The notes beneath the pieces are model-generated. The model saw nothing but the letters and a program-made list of their open reading frames with translations. It made no database searches and was not told the DNA's origin. From the NCBI RefSeq assembly GCF_026340675.1, contig NZ_JAPEOX010000003.1:124001-188000 (forward strand): a stretch of DNA of 64,000 nucleotides, given 5' to 3'. The stretch is from Streptomyces sp. NBC_01264 (GTDB taxonomy: Bacteria > Actinomycetota > Actinomycetes > Streptomycetales > Streptomycetaceae). Positions 44,346-52,882 of the stretch are shown piece by piece. Within the stretch, counting starts at the first letter, position 1. The number at the start of each line of letters is the position of its first letter. Both the position numbers and the translations under genes were made by a program.

Positions 44346-47339
44346 GTGCGAGAGGTCGTCTTCAGGCTTTTGGGCCCTCTCGATGTCCACATCGACGGAA
44401 AGCCCTTACGGCCGGGCGGTGCCCGCCAGCGGACCGTGCTGACCATGTTGCTGTTGTCACCGGGCCGGATCGTCTCCGTCGACAGCCTGATCGAGGCGGT
44501 GTGGCCGGACGGCGCTCCGACCACCGCCCGCAACCAGATCGCCATCTGCATCGCGGGCCTGCGCAAGGTCTTCAACGCGGCGGCGGACGCCTCGGGACTG
44601 ATCGCGACCTCGCACCCCGGCTACGTCCTCAACCCGCTGGACCACCGCATCGACTCGGTCCTCTTCGAGGACCGGGTCCGCCAGGCCCGGGAGTTCAGCC
44701 GCGGCGGCCGGACCGCCGATGCCTGCGACAGCTTCGCCGAGGCCCTCTCGCTGTGGCGGGGCCGCGCCATGGACGGCATCGCGGGCGCCCGGATCGAACA
44801 GGAGGCGGCCCGCCTGGAGGAACTGCGGCTGGACGTCCACGAGGAGTACGCGGGCCTGCGCCTCCAGCTCGGCCGGCACCGTCTGCTGATCCCCGAGCTC
44901 ACGGCCCTGGTGGCGGAGAACCCGCTGCGCGAACAGGCGCGGGCGCACCTGATGCTCGCCCACTACCGCTCGGGGCGGAGGGCGGACGCGCTGGTGGTCT
45001 ACCGCGAGGGCCGCAGGCTGCTCGTCGACGAACTCGGCATCGAACCGGGCTCGGCCCTGCAGGGACTGCACGACCTCGTGCTGCAGGACTCCCCCGAACT
45101 CACCCAGCCGCGCGCCAATCCCGCCCCGGCGCCCGTGACGGCGGCCGCCGCACAGCTCCCCGTCGCGGCGGCCTCGTTCACGGGGCGGGCCAAGGAACTC
45201 AGCGAACTCGACCGGATGCTGGACGAGCGGCTGGGCCAGTCGCCCCTCACGATGGCCGCGATCAGCGGGATAGGGGGCGTCGGCAAGACCGCCCTCGCCG
45301 TCCAGTGGGCCAACCAGATCGCCGCCCGGTTCCCCGACGGCCAGATCTTCGCCGACCTCCGCGGCTACGACGAGGCGTACGAGCCGGTCTCACCGGCCAC
45401 CACGCTCGACCGCTTCCTGCGCGACCTCGGCGTGCCGACGCACCAGATCCCCGCGGATCCGGGCGAGCGGGCCGGGCTCTACCGCAGTGTGCTGGGCGGC
45501 AAGCGCGTGCTGATCGTGCTGGACAACGCCCGCTCCTTCCAGCAGATCCAGCCGCTGCTGCCCGGGAACGGGCGCTGCTGCGTGATCATCACCGGCCGCG
45601 ACCTGATGGACGATCTGATCGGCGACTACGCCGTCCTGCGCATCGGCCTGAACGCGATGGACCCCCAGGAGGCCACCGCCCTCCTCGGGGAGGTGGCGGG
45701 CGAGCAGCGGATCGGCGCCGATCCGGGCGCCACGGAACGGCTCGGGGTGCTGTGCGACCGGCTGCCGCTGGCACTGCGCATCGCCGGAGCGCGGCTGGCC
45801 GCGAAACCGCACTGGTCGGTGCGGAGCCTGGTGACGCGGCTGGAGGACCAGCGGCGGCGGCTGGACGAGCTGAGCCCGGGCGAGGGCGGGGTGCGGGCCG
45901 GCTTCCGGCTGAGCTACCGCGATCTGCCGGGGCCCGCCCGGCAGTTGTACCGTCGGCTGGGCCTGCTGACCGTCCCGGACTTCGCGGCCTGGGTGGGGGC
46001 GGCGCTGGCCGATGTCACGCCGATCGACGCCGAGGACCTGATCGAGCAGCTGGTCGACGCGCAGCTGCTGGAGGTCGCACCGTCCTCGGGGGCCGTCACC
46101 CGCTACCGCTTCCAGGACCTGCTGCGGCTGTTCGCGCTGGAATGCGCCCAGGCGGAGGAGAGCCAGGAGGACCGCGAGGCCGCGCTGGCCCGGGCGTACG
46201 GCGGCTGGCTGGGCCTCGCGGACATCGCGCGCCGGCGCACCTACGGCGGGAACCACGTGATGGGGTACGGGGACCTGACGCCGTACGCGCTGCCGGACGC
46301 GCTGGTCGAGGAGCTGATGGCCGACCCCGTGGGGTGGCTGGAGTCGGAGCGCACCGCCCTGGTCGACGTCGTGCACCAGGCGGCGGAATCGGACGGGTCG
46401 GCCGCCTACGCCTGGGCGCTGACGGTGAACAGCACCACGCTCTTCGAGGCCCACAACTACCTGGAGGCCTGGCGGTCCTGCGCCGAGCAGGCGCTGGCCG
46501 CCGCGGTCCGCACCGGCGACACGCTCGGCGAGGCGACGATGCTGCGCTCGCTGGGCACGCTGGCCATCTACCAGCGCCAGTACGAGGAGGCCGAGCCGGT
46601 GCTGGTGCGGTCGGTGGCGCTGTTCAACGCGTACGGCGAGAAGCACGGCGGGGCGGTGGCCCTGCGCAACCTGGCGCTGTGCGCCCGCTTCTCCGGCGAC
46701 CTGGAGGGCGCGACCAAGGACGCGCGGGAGGCGCTGGAGGGCTTCCGGGAGACCGGTGACACCGCGGGCGAGTCCCATGTCCTGGGCCTGCTCGCCCAGC
46801 TGGAGCTGGAGCGGGGCAACACCGCCGAGGGCATAGCGCTGTGCACGGAAGCCATCGCCAAGAGCCGGGAGGCCGGCAGCGTCCGGGGGGAGACCCAGAA
46901 CACCTACCGGCTGGCCGAGGCGCTGCTGCGGCACGGCGATCCGGCGGGCGCGGAGCAGACCTGCTTCAAGGTGCTGGAGCTGACCCGTGAGGACGGTGAC
47001 CGCCTCGGTGAGGCACACTCCCTGCGCGGCATCGGGGAGGCGCGCTGGCGCCAAGGCCAGTGGGAGGCGGCGGAGTTCGTGCTGCTGCAGGCGCTGGAGG
47101 TGGCCAAGGAGGTGTCCGACCGGTTCCTGCGCGCCCGGATCGAGACCGATCTGGGGCTGTCGCTGGCGGTCCGGGGCTCCGGTGACGCCGTCCGGTGGCT
47201 CTCCTCGGCACGGGCGGTCTTCGAGGAGCTCGGCGCGGTCGTGTGGCGCGAACGGGTGGGCGAGGCGCTGGGGGTCGTCACGGCGGCCGGGGCGCACCCC
47301 GTACCGCCGGACGATCTGGTCCGCGTCCTGGAGGGCTGA
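44346..47339 (+). CDS. AfsR-type SARP regulator, full length (BTAD, NB-ARC, TPR)
   Basis: 997-residue regulator. It has an N-terminal winged helix (FRLLGPLDVHIDGKPL), a BTAD (about 100-250), an NB-ARC ATPase with GIGGVGKTALA, LIVLDN and RLPLALRIAGARLAAK, then a C-terminal half rich in TPR-like helices (about 640-980). GTG 44346 is chosen from the GGGGGA box eight bases upstream and because it begins the conserved start of the fold. Proteins of this size integrate ATP binding and protein contacts and activate antibiotic genes by binding direct heptamer repeats near -35. It lies just outside the NRPS operon and diverges from the phospholipase gene; control of the operon is likely but inferred. 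Confidence 0.93.
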   Translation: MREVVFRLLGPLDVHIDGKPLRPGGARQRTVLTMLLLSPGRIVSVDSLIEAVWPDGAPTTARNQIAICIAGLRKVFNAAADASGLIATSHPGYVLNPLDHRIDSVLFEDRVRQAREFSRGGRTADACDSFAEALSLWRGRAMDGIAGARIEQEAARLEELRLDVHEEYAGLRLQLGRHRLLIPELTALVAENPLREQARAHLMLAHYRSGRRADALVVYREGRRLLVDELGIEPGSALQGLHDLVLQDSPELTQPRANPAPAPVTAAAAQLPVAAASFTGRAKELSELDRMLDERLGQSPLTMAAISGIGGVGKTALAVQWANQIAARFPDGQIFADLRGYDEAYEPVSPATTLDRFLRDLGVPTHQIPADPGERAGLYRSVLGGKRVLIVLDNARSFQQIQPLLPGNGRCCVIITGRDLMDDLIGDYAVLRIGLNAMDPQEATALLGEVAGEQRIGADPGATERLGVLCDRLPLALRIAGARLAAKPHWSVRSLVTRLEDQRRRLDELSPGEGGVRAGFRLSYRDLPGPARQLYRRLGLLTVPDFAAWVGAALADVTPIDAEDLIEQLVDAQLLEVAPSSGAVTRYRFQDLLRLFALECAQAEESQEDREAALARAYGGWLGLADIARRRTYGGNHVMGYGDLTPYALPDALVEELMADPVGWLESERTALVDVVHQAAESDGSAAYAWALTVNSTTLFEAHNYLEAWRSCAEQALAAAVRTGDTLGEATMLRSLGTLAIYQRQYEEAEPVLVRSVALFNAYGEKHGGAVALRNLALCARFSGDLEGATKDAREALEGFRETGDTAGESHVLGLLAQLELERGNTAEGIALCTEAIAKSREAGSVRGETQNTYRLAEALLRHGDPAGAEQTCFKVLELTREDGDRLGEAHSLRGIGEARWRQGQWEAAEFVLLQALEVAKEVSDRFLRARIETDLGLSLAVRGSGDAVRWLSSARAVFEELGAVVWRERVGEALGVVTAAGAHPVPPDDLVRVLEG

Positions 47340-47361
47340 GCGCCGGCGGCGGCCCCTGCGC

Positions 47362-47586
47362 TCAGGTCCAGGGGACCTCCGGGACGATGCCCGTGACGAT
47401 GTCGGTGATCACACCGATCACACCGGGGGTCGGTCCGGTCCAGGGCACCTCACCCTGTACGCCGGTGCTGACGGGCGCGGGCGGCTGCTCGCTCGCCGCG
47501 GCCTCTCCCGCCGATCCGACCGTCAGTGCCAGTGCGGCGACCACGGCGGAAAGAGTGGTAGCGAGGGCGGTGCGGGTGCTTCGCAT
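47362..47586 (-). CDS. 74-residue secreted peptide with duplicated EVPWT motif
   Basis: Short gene with a clear RBS (GGAG, eight bases before ATG). Residues 1-32 form a Sec signal peptide (MRSTRT, a long alanine/leucine core, AAAS cleavage region). The ~42-residue mature part is Pro/Gly/Val-rich, has no cysteine, and contains EVPWT twice (46-50 and the extreme C-terminus 70-74) flanking a hydrophobic GVIGVITDIVTGIV stretch. I do not recognise a family. It converges on the SARP gene 22 bp away and lies downstream of the asparagine-rich ORF and its terminator on the same strand. A small surface-active or signalling peptide is possible. Confidence 0.7.
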   Translation of the reverse strand: MRSTRTALATTLSAVVAALALTVGSAGEAAASEQPPAPVSTGVQGEVPWTGPTPGVIGVITDIVTGIVPEVPWT

Positions 47587-47729
47587 GCGTCGTCTCCTAG
47601 TCGAATCCACTTCGCTGCCGCTGCGGTCGGCGACAAGCAGGACGCTATGGAGGGGCGCTGTCGGAGCGATTTTGGTTCGATTAACGCCCAGGAACCACTC
47701 CCACCTGGGAGGAAGGATTCCGGAACGCG

Positions 47730-47767
47730 CCGCGCGCCCCACCGCCGGTGGGCGGTGGGGCGCGCGG
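47730..47767 (-). terminator. Terminator of the asparagine-rich ORF
   Basis: Perfect 17-bp GC-rich stem (47730-47746 with 47751-47767) with a GGTG loop, 22 bp after the stop of the 38-codon ORF and about 145 bp before the start of the next gene on that strand. It supports the ORF as a discrete transcription unit, or a leader/attenuator for the secreted peptide gene. Confidence 0.85.
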
Positions 47768-47789
47768 ACGTGGGGGGTGTGCGCCCGGG

Positions 47790-47906
47790 TCAGGCGTTGT
47801 TGTTGCCGTTGTTGTTGTCGTTGTTGTTGATCTCGTTGTCGGCGTTGTTGTTGCTGTTGTTGCCGTTGTTTGCGTTGTTGCCGTTGTTGCTGTTGTTGTT
47901 GTTCAT
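47790..47906 (-). CDS. 38-residue asparagine-rich peptide
   Basis: ATG-to-TGA ORF of 38 codons, 25 of them AAC (Asn), the rest Ser, Gly, Ala, Asp, Glu and Ile after Met1; no Cys, aromatic or basic residue. AAAGGA lies seven bases before the ATG and a strong terminator follows the stop. Asparagine runs of 2-4 are separated by single small or acidic residues. It is A/T-rich for this genome at codon positions 1 and 2 by virtue of composition. I know of no family. Options are a regulatory leader peptide sensing tRNA-Asn supply, an intrinsically disordered low-complexity peptide, or a ribosomal peptide precursor. It diverges from the halogenase-like gene. Existence is moderately sure; function unknown. 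Confidence 0.65.
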   Translation of the reverse strand: MNNNNSNNGNNANNGNNSNNNADNEINNNDNNNGNNNA

Positions 47907-48077
47907 GACGGGGTCCTTTGTGTCGGGTGGGTATCGCACTCAGCGGGATCAGCCTCCGCGCCGGGGCTATATCGCCACTTCGCATACACGTGCACCACGG
48001 CTATAGATCTTCCGTAGGCACATGCACGAACCTGGGCACCGACTGTCAGGACCGCCGCCTGGAAGAGGGACCCGCAC
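47907..48077. promoter_or_regulatory. Divergent intergenic region, Asn-rich ORF / halogenase-like gene
   Basis: 171 bp containing a direct repeat GGCTATA at 47965-47971 and 47999-48005 (TATAGCC on the minus strand), 34 bp apart. These may be -10-like elements for the minus-strand ORF or binding sites. RBS for the plus-strand gene is GGAAGAGGGA just before 48078. Confidence 0.4.
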
Positions 48078-49694
48078 ATGCCGAGCAGCTCCGCCGCAGA
48101 TACCCGCGTCCGAAGCGTCGTCGTCCTCGGCGGTGGGGTGGCGGGCTGGATGACGGCCGCCTACCTCGGCAAAGCGCTCCAGGGCACCGTGGAGATCACC
48201 GTGCTGGAGTCCCCCTCGGCCTCGCCGCTCAGTCTGGGCGTGGCGACCGTACCGAGCCTGCAGCATTCCTTCTTCGACTTCCTCGGCATCAACGAGGAGG
48301 AGTGGATGCGCAAGTGCGACGCCAGCTTCCAGATGGCCGTCCGCTTCGTGAACTGGCGTACCGAGGGCGAGGGCGAGGCCCGGGCGCGCCCGCTGCCGTC
48401 GCAGGGCCCCGACCACTTCTACCACCCCTTCGGGCTGCTGCCGGACTACGACCAGACCCCGCTCTCGCACTACTGGTTCAAGCGGACGTTCGAAGGCACG
48501 ACCAAGGAGCCGTTCGACTACGCCTGCTTCCGCGAGCCGCCCGTGATGGACGCCAAGAAGTCCCCGCGCTGGCTCGACGGGCGGACCGCCACCCGGTACG
48601 CCTGGCATTTCGACACCGGGCTGTTCGCCGACTTCCTGCGGGACTTCGCGGTGGCCAAGCTCGGCGTGCGCCACGTCCGGGGCGAGCTGGCCGAGACCGT
48701 CAAGGACGGCCGGGGCTTCGTCACCGCCCTGCGCACCGAGGACGGCACGGCCTTGGACGGCGACCTGTTCGTGGACTGTTCCGGTTTCCGCGGACAGCTC
48801 CTCGACGAGGCCATGGGAGAGCCGTTCACGGGCGTGGAGGGGCATCTGCTGGGCGACAGCGTGGTGACCGCCGACGTCCGGCACGACGACGCCGCGCACG
48901 GGGTGGAGCCGTACACCTCCGCCATCGCGATGAAGGCTGGCTGGACCTGGAAGGTCCCCATGCCGGGCCGGTTCGGCACCGGGTACGTCTATTCCAGCCG
49001 CTTCACCACGCGCGAGGAGGCCGCCGCGGAGCTGTGCGCCCTGTGGGGCCTGGACCCGGCGACGACGCGGATCGGGTACGCCCGGCTGAGGGTCGGCCGC
49101 AGCGAGCGCGCCTGGGTGAAGAACGTGGTCGGCATCGGCGCCTGTACCGGCTTCCTGGAGCCGCTGGAGCCCACCGGGGTCCACTTCATCACCACCGCCC
49201 TCCACCAACTGGTGCGCTACTTCCCGGACCGCACCTTCCAGCCCGCCCTCGTGGACCGGTTCAACCGGGAGGCCCGGGTGATGTTCGACGACACCCGCGA
49301 CTTCCTGCAGGCGCACTTCCACTACGCTCCGCGCGACGACACCCCCTTCTGGCGGGCCGGCAAGGAGCTGGAGCTTCCGGAGGGCATCCGGGAGAAGGTC
49401 GCCGCCTACCGGGCGGGCCTGCCCATCGACGCACCGGTCACCGACGAGTCGGCGTACTACGGCACGGAGTCCGGGAGCCGTTCCACCTGGACGAACGGCA
49501 GCTACTACTGCATCTTCGCCGGTCTGGGCCTGATGCCGGACGCGCCGATGCCGGTCCTCGCCCACATGCCCGACTCGGTGGCCGGGGCGGAACCCCTCTT
49601 CGACAGCGTCAAGCGCCAGCAGCAGAACCTGCTGGAGACGCTGCCCAGCACGTACGAATACCTGCGCCGGCTGCACGGCGAGAGCCGGTTCTGA
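48078..49694 (+). CDS. Flavin-dependent tryptophan-halogenase homologue with altered active site
   Basis: 538-residue protein similar to RebH/PrnA over its whole length. FAD motif GGGVAGW (18-24) and the family signature WTWKVP (near 292) are intact. Three positions that matter are not. The lysine that handles HOCl (K79 of PrnA/RebH, in IKFxNW) is Arg89 in VRFVNW; the GEAT motif reads GVAT; and the conserved EPLESTG reads EPLEPTG (glutamate kept, serine to proline). K79 substitutions abolish halogenation in characterised enzymes, so this may have weak or different activity. It is not part of the NRPS operon. A flavin reductase is not present in the window. Family assignment is certain; catalytic function is doubtful. 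Confidence 0.85.
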   Translation: MPSSSAADTRVRSVVVLGGGVAGWMTAAYLGKALQGTVEITVLESPSASPLSLGVATVPSLQHSFFDFLGINEEEWMRKCDASFQMAVRFVNWRTEGEGEARARPLPSQGPDHFYHPFGLLPDYDQTPLSHYWFKRTFEGTTKEPFDYACFREPPVMDAKKSPRWLDGRTATRYAWHFDTGLFADFLRDFAVAKLGVRHVRGELAETVKDGRGFVTALRTEDGTALDGDLFVDCSGFRGQLLDEAMGEPFTGVEGHLLGDSVVTADVRHDDAAHGVEPYTSAIAMKAGWTWKVPMPGRFGTGYVYSSRFTTREEAAAELCALWGLDPATTRIGYARLRVGRSERAWVKNVVGIGACTGFLEPLEPTGVHFITTALHQLVRYFPDRTFQPALVDRFNREARVMFDDTRDFLQAHFHYAPRDDTPFWRAGKELELPEGIREKVAAYRAGLPIDAPVTDESAYYGTESGSRSTWTNGSYYCIFAGLGLMPDAPMPVLAHMPDSVAGAEPLFDSVKRQQQNLLETLPSTYEYLRRLHGESRF

Positions 49695-49785
49695 CGGGTG
49701 CCGGACACCGCGGCGCGACAAGTGGCCGGAAAGGGCGGACCACTACGCCACGCCGGAGTGGTGCCGCTACAGCGTCCGTGGAATG

Positions 49786-49808
49786 TCACTCGAATCGGGC
49801 TCGAGTGA
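49786..49808. promoter_or_regulatory. Palindrome, candidate TetR operator
   Basis: Inverted repeat TCACTCGA - 7 nt - TCGAGTGA, perfect over both 8-bp arms, about 90 bp upstream of the DUF2871 start codon. Size and symmetry fit a TetR-dimer site, and a TetR gene converges on the same transcript. The link is inferred. Confidence 0.5.
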
Positions 49809-49897
49809 TCCTTCCGATTCCGCCGGACAGGCTACGCGAGATGCTTCAATGGCCACCGTCAGGGGCACTATTGGATCAGCAGGGAGCGGGCACGGGG

Positions 49898-50356
49898 ATG
49901 CGGAAGTCGTATGTCGCGGCGCATGTCTACATGATCGTCGGAGTGATCTCCGGCCTGTACTACCGCGAGCTGACCAAGATCAACGATTTCGAGGGCGAGA
50001 CCCAGCTCGGCGTCCTCCACACCCACTTGCTCGCGCTGGGCATGCTGGTCTTCCTGATAGTCCTCGGCCTCGACAAGGTGTTCGGCCTGTCCGGGAACAA
50101 GCAGTTCACCTATTTCTTCTGGTTCTACAACGCAGGCCTCTCGATCACCTGCCTCAGCATGCTCTACCGGGGCACCCAGACCGTGCTCGGCAATGAGGTT
50201 CCCGAACTCTTCTCCCTGGTCGGAGGGTTGGGCCACATCATCCTGACGGTGGGGCTCGTGCTCCTCTTCATCCTGCTCGGCAAGCGGGTCAAGGAGCACG
50301 AGAGCGCGCGGTCCGGGCAGGCCGAGCAGACCGAGCCGGTGAACAGCCCGGTCTGA
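49898..50356 (+). CDS. DUF2871 family membrane protein
   Basis: 152-residue integral membrane protein with four hydrophobic segments (about 5-20, 42-62, 70-90, 110-130) and a charged C-terminal tail. The N-terminal YREL.K.NDFEGETQLGVLHTHLLALGM is typical of DUF2871, whose function is unknown; conserved histidines at the membrane face suggest metal or heme contact in related families. ATG with AGGGAG upstream. It ends 8 bp from the convergent TetR gene, a common effector/repressor pairing. Confidence 0.8.
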   Translation: MRKSYVAAHVYMIVGVISGLYYRELTKINDFEGETQLGVLHTHLLALGMLVFLIVLGLDKVFGLSGNKQFTYFFWFYNAGLSITCLSMLYRGTQTVLGNEVPELFSLVGGLGHIILTVGLVLLFILLGKRVKEHESARSGQAEQTEPVNSPV

Positions 50357-50364
50357 CGGCCGCC

Positions 50365-50955
50365 TTACGGCGTGCGGGCCGCCGGGCCGGTCAGGATGCC
50401 GGTCAGGGCGGCCAGGCGCTCCTGCGCGAGGTCGGGGCGCAGGCGGCGGCCCCAGGTGAGGGTGGCCAGGCCGTGCCAGGCGCTCCACAGCACCTCGGCG
50501 ACGAGGTCGGGGTCGCGGTCGGCCGCCACCGGCTCGACTGCCTGCCTGATCTCGGCGAAGGCCGCCGACAGCGGCTGCGGCGTACCGGCCGCGGAGTGTT
50601 CCAGGCCGACGTCGAGGGTGAGCATGGCCTCGTAGAGGACCGGGCCCCGGGCCGCGAAGTCGGCGTAGGCGCGCGCGACCGCGTCCAGGGCCGCGTGCGG
50701 GTCCTGCGAGGAGAGCCGGGCCGCGTGCAGCGCCGCGGTCAGCTCGGTGAAGCCTTCGAGAGCCACCGCGTTGACGATGGCGTCCTTGTTCTTGAAGTGC
50801 TGGTAGAGCACGGGCTGGCTGTACTCGATGCGCTCCGCCAGCCGTCGCGTGGTGACGAAGTCCCAGCCCTCCGCCTCGGCCATCTCGCGGGCCGTGGTGA
50901 GGATCAACTGCCGGCGCTGGGCCTGCTCGCGGACTCGGCGCTCTCTCAGGGTCAT
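50365..50955 (-). CDS. TetR-family transcriptional repressor
   Basis: 196-residue regulator. An N-terminal helix-turn-helix (about 12-60; FVTTRRLAERIEYSQPVLYQHFKNKDAI) is followed by an all-helical ligand-binding domain with WHGLATLTWG near residue 160. It converges on the DUF2871 gene. An imperfect dyad lies directly upstream of its start, consistent with autorepression. The ligand is unknown; the repressor may control the membrane protein and/or the protein at 51133, which diverges from it. Confidence 0.9.
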   Translation of the reverse strand: MTLRERRVREQAQRRQLILTTAREMAEAEGWDFVTTRRLAERIEYSQPVLYQHFKNKDAIVNAVALEGFTELTAALHAARLSSQDPHAALDAVARAYADFAARGPVLYEAMLTLDVGLEHSAAGTPQPLSAAFAEIRQAVEPVAADRDPDLVAEVLWSAWHGLATLTWGRRLRPDLAQERLAALTGILTGPAARTP

Positions 50956-50966
50956 GCGAACTACGG

Positions 50967-51001
50967 TAGCACTGTCGGTGAAAATCTAGTTGTCAGTGAT
51001 A
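50967..51001. promoter_or_regulatory. Inverted repeat upstream of the TetR gene
   Basis: Arms TAGCACTG (50967-50974) and CAGTGATA (50994-51001), seven of eight positions pairing, 19-nt A/T-richer spacer, starting 12 bp before the TetR start codon. Plausible autoregulatory operator; it shares the CACT core with the palindrome at 49786. Confidence 0.4.
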
Positions 51002-51132
51002 GGGTTTCTGTCTTTGGGCGGGGGCGCTTTTCGGCCGGTGCCCACAGCGGTCGTCCGGTGCGGTCGTCCAGTGCGTCTCTAGGTGCGGTCGGCAGCATGC
51101 GGGGCAAGACCGCCCACGGAGAGGCCACCCCC

Positions 51133-52773
51133 ATGCAGACCCCGACTCCCCTGGAGCAGCTGCTCGACCTGGCGGCGGACCTGCTGGGCCACGACCGCCG
51201 GACCCTGCCCGCCAGGGCCGCGGGTTCGCCCTTCATGACGCTGGGCGGCGGGCTCGGCCAGGCCATGCGGCTCCAGGCCCTGGCCGGCGAACAGCTGCAA
51301 CTCTCGCTGGACATAACCCAGCTGCTCGGCCCCCTCCCCCTCGCGGACGTCCTCGCGCGGGCCGTCGCCGTCCCGCGCGGCGCCGCGCCCCGGGCGGCCG
51401 GCTCCGGGCCGCGCGCCCTGCTGCCCGGGCAACTGGCGACCCTCACCGCGCAGCAGTACACCGGCGCCGCCGCGGTGCACCGCATGCTCAGCGCCGAGCT
51501 CACCGGGCCGCTCGACCTGGGCGCGCTGCGTACGGCCCTGGACGCCCTGGGTGCGCGCCACGAAGGGCTGCGCACCGCGTTCGGGCCCTCGCCGCAAGGC
51601 CCCGTACGGCGCGTTCTCGACGCGTACGCGCTGCCGCTCGTCGTCATGCCGAAGGTGCCCGCCGACGCCGGCGAGGACCCGGTGGCCGCGGCGCACGCGC
51701 GGCTGGCGGTGGACGTGGAACACCTGGCCGGGCATCCGGAGCGGCCGCCGCTCGCCTTCGCCCTGACCCGGCTGGCGGCCGACCGGCACCTGCTGACCTT
51801 CCTCTACCACGAGGCCGCCGTGGACTGCTGGTCCGTCTCCCTGGTCTGGCGGGAGCTGCTCGCCGACTACGGCCGCGCCGTACGGAGCCGGCCGCTCGAC
51901 CGGAGCGACCGCTCCGGCTCCGACGCGGCCCTGCGGCGGGCCGAGGGGCTCGAGCGGTCCGGTGCGCTGCGCGCGCTGGCCGCCCAACGGGTCGAACGGC
52001 TGCGCGACTTCCCCGCCGTCGTGGACCTGACGGAGCCGGGCCGGAGGCCGGCGGTGTTCGACTTCCGCGGCGACCGGGTGCTGTTCGGGCTCGGCCCGGG
52101 ACTGCGCGGGGCCGTCGACGCGACGGCCGCGCGGGCCGGGGTGCCGCACGCGGTCGTCCTGCTCTCCGCGTGGGCGCTGGCCGTGGGCCGGCGCTCCGGA
52201 CACGAACGGCTGCTGGTGGGCACCGAGATGCCGCGGCGCCCCACGGCCGAGCTGCTGGGCACGGTCGCGCCGTGCTCGGCGACGGTGCCGGTGTGCTGCG
52301 AGCTGGAGGGCGGGGTCGACTACTTCCTGCGGGGCGTCGCCTGCGCGTTCGGCGAGGCCCTCGGTTACGCGGACCTCGATACGGCGGCCCTGGCGCGCGA
52401 GCTGGGCGTACCGGGTGACCGGTCCCGGCCCGCCCTGACGCAGGTGGTCTTCGCGGCCTGCGACGAACTGCTGCCCGAGACGCTGGAGGCGGGACCGCTC
52501 ACGTCCCGCTTCCACCACGGACACCTGGGCGGCACCACCGCGGACGCCGCGCTGCGGGTGCTGCGGTGGGGAGCGGATCCGCTGCTGAGCCTGGAGTTCG
52601 CCTCCGGAGTGTTCACCCGGGCCGAGGCGGTGGGGCTGGCGAGCGAGCTGACGGACTGTGTGGAGGCGCTGACGGGCGCGGACCCGCAGGATCCCGTCGA
52701 GGACCTGCCGGCCATGTCGTGCGGCGGAGGGGCCCGTAGCAGAGCGGCCGCGGCCGGTGGGGCCCACACCTAG
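51133..52773 (+). CDS. Free-standing degenerate carrier-condensation protein
   Basis: 546 residues, T-C domain order. The N-terminal ~75 residues align to a carrier domain, but the attachment motif LGGDS reads LGGGL, so the phosphopantetheine serine is missing. The following C-domain fold (about 105-520) has YHEAAVDCWS in place of HHxxxDGWS: the catalytic second histidine is glutamate and the glycine is cysteine, while the structural aspartate is kept. Later C-domain landmarks (LLVGTEMPRRP, DRSRPALTQVVF) are recognisable. ATG 51133 chosen for its GGAGAGG box; an ATG at 51097 is in frame. It may be a non-catalytic scaffold, or an enzyme of altered chemistry. Its relation to the main assembly line is unknown. 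Confidence 0.75.
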   Translation: MQTPTPLEQLLDLAADLLGHDRRTLPARAAGSPFMTLGGGLGQAMRLQALAGEQLQLSLDITQLLGPLPLADVLARAVAVPRGAAPRAAGSGPRALLPGQLATLTAQQYTGAAAVHRMLSAELTGPLDLGALRTALDALGARHEGLRTAFGPSPQGPVRRVLDAYALPLVVMPKVPADAGEDPVAAAHARLAVDVEHLAGHPERPPLAFALTRLAADRHLLTFLYHEAAVDCWSVSLVWRELLADYGRAVRSRPLDRSDRSGSDAALRRAEGLERSGALRALAAQRVERLRDFPAVVDLTEPGRRPAVFDFRGDRVLFGLGPGLRGAVDATAARAGVPHAVVLLSAWALAVGRRSGHERLLVGTEMPRRPTAELLGTVAPCSATVPVCCELEGGVDYFLRGVACAFGEALGYADLDTAALARELGVPGDRSRPALTQVVFAACDELLPETLEAGPLTSRFHHGHLGGTTADAALRVLRWGADPLLSLEFASGVFTRAEAVGLASELTDCVEALTGADPQDPVEDLPAMSCGGGARSRAAAAGGAHT

Positions 52774-52792
52774 GGCAAGTCTCGCCACGGTA

Positions 52793-52838
52793 CATCCGGT
52801 GTGCGCACGACCGGGGGATGATCCGCGCACACCGGATG
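52793..52838. terminator. Bidirectional terminator
   Basis: Perfect 14-bp inverted repeat (52793-52806 with 52825-52838), 18-nt loop, between two converging genes (the condensation-like protein and the glycosyltransferase). Confidence 0.75.
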
Positions 52839-52882
52839 CCATGGGCCCGGACGACGGGGGATGGACGTCCGGGAGTTCGGTG

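Noticed and set aside
44501..46759. 752-codon plus-strand frame overlapping the full-length SARP
   Set aside because: Arg/Gly/Pro-rich frame shadow of the SARP gene in a different reading frame.
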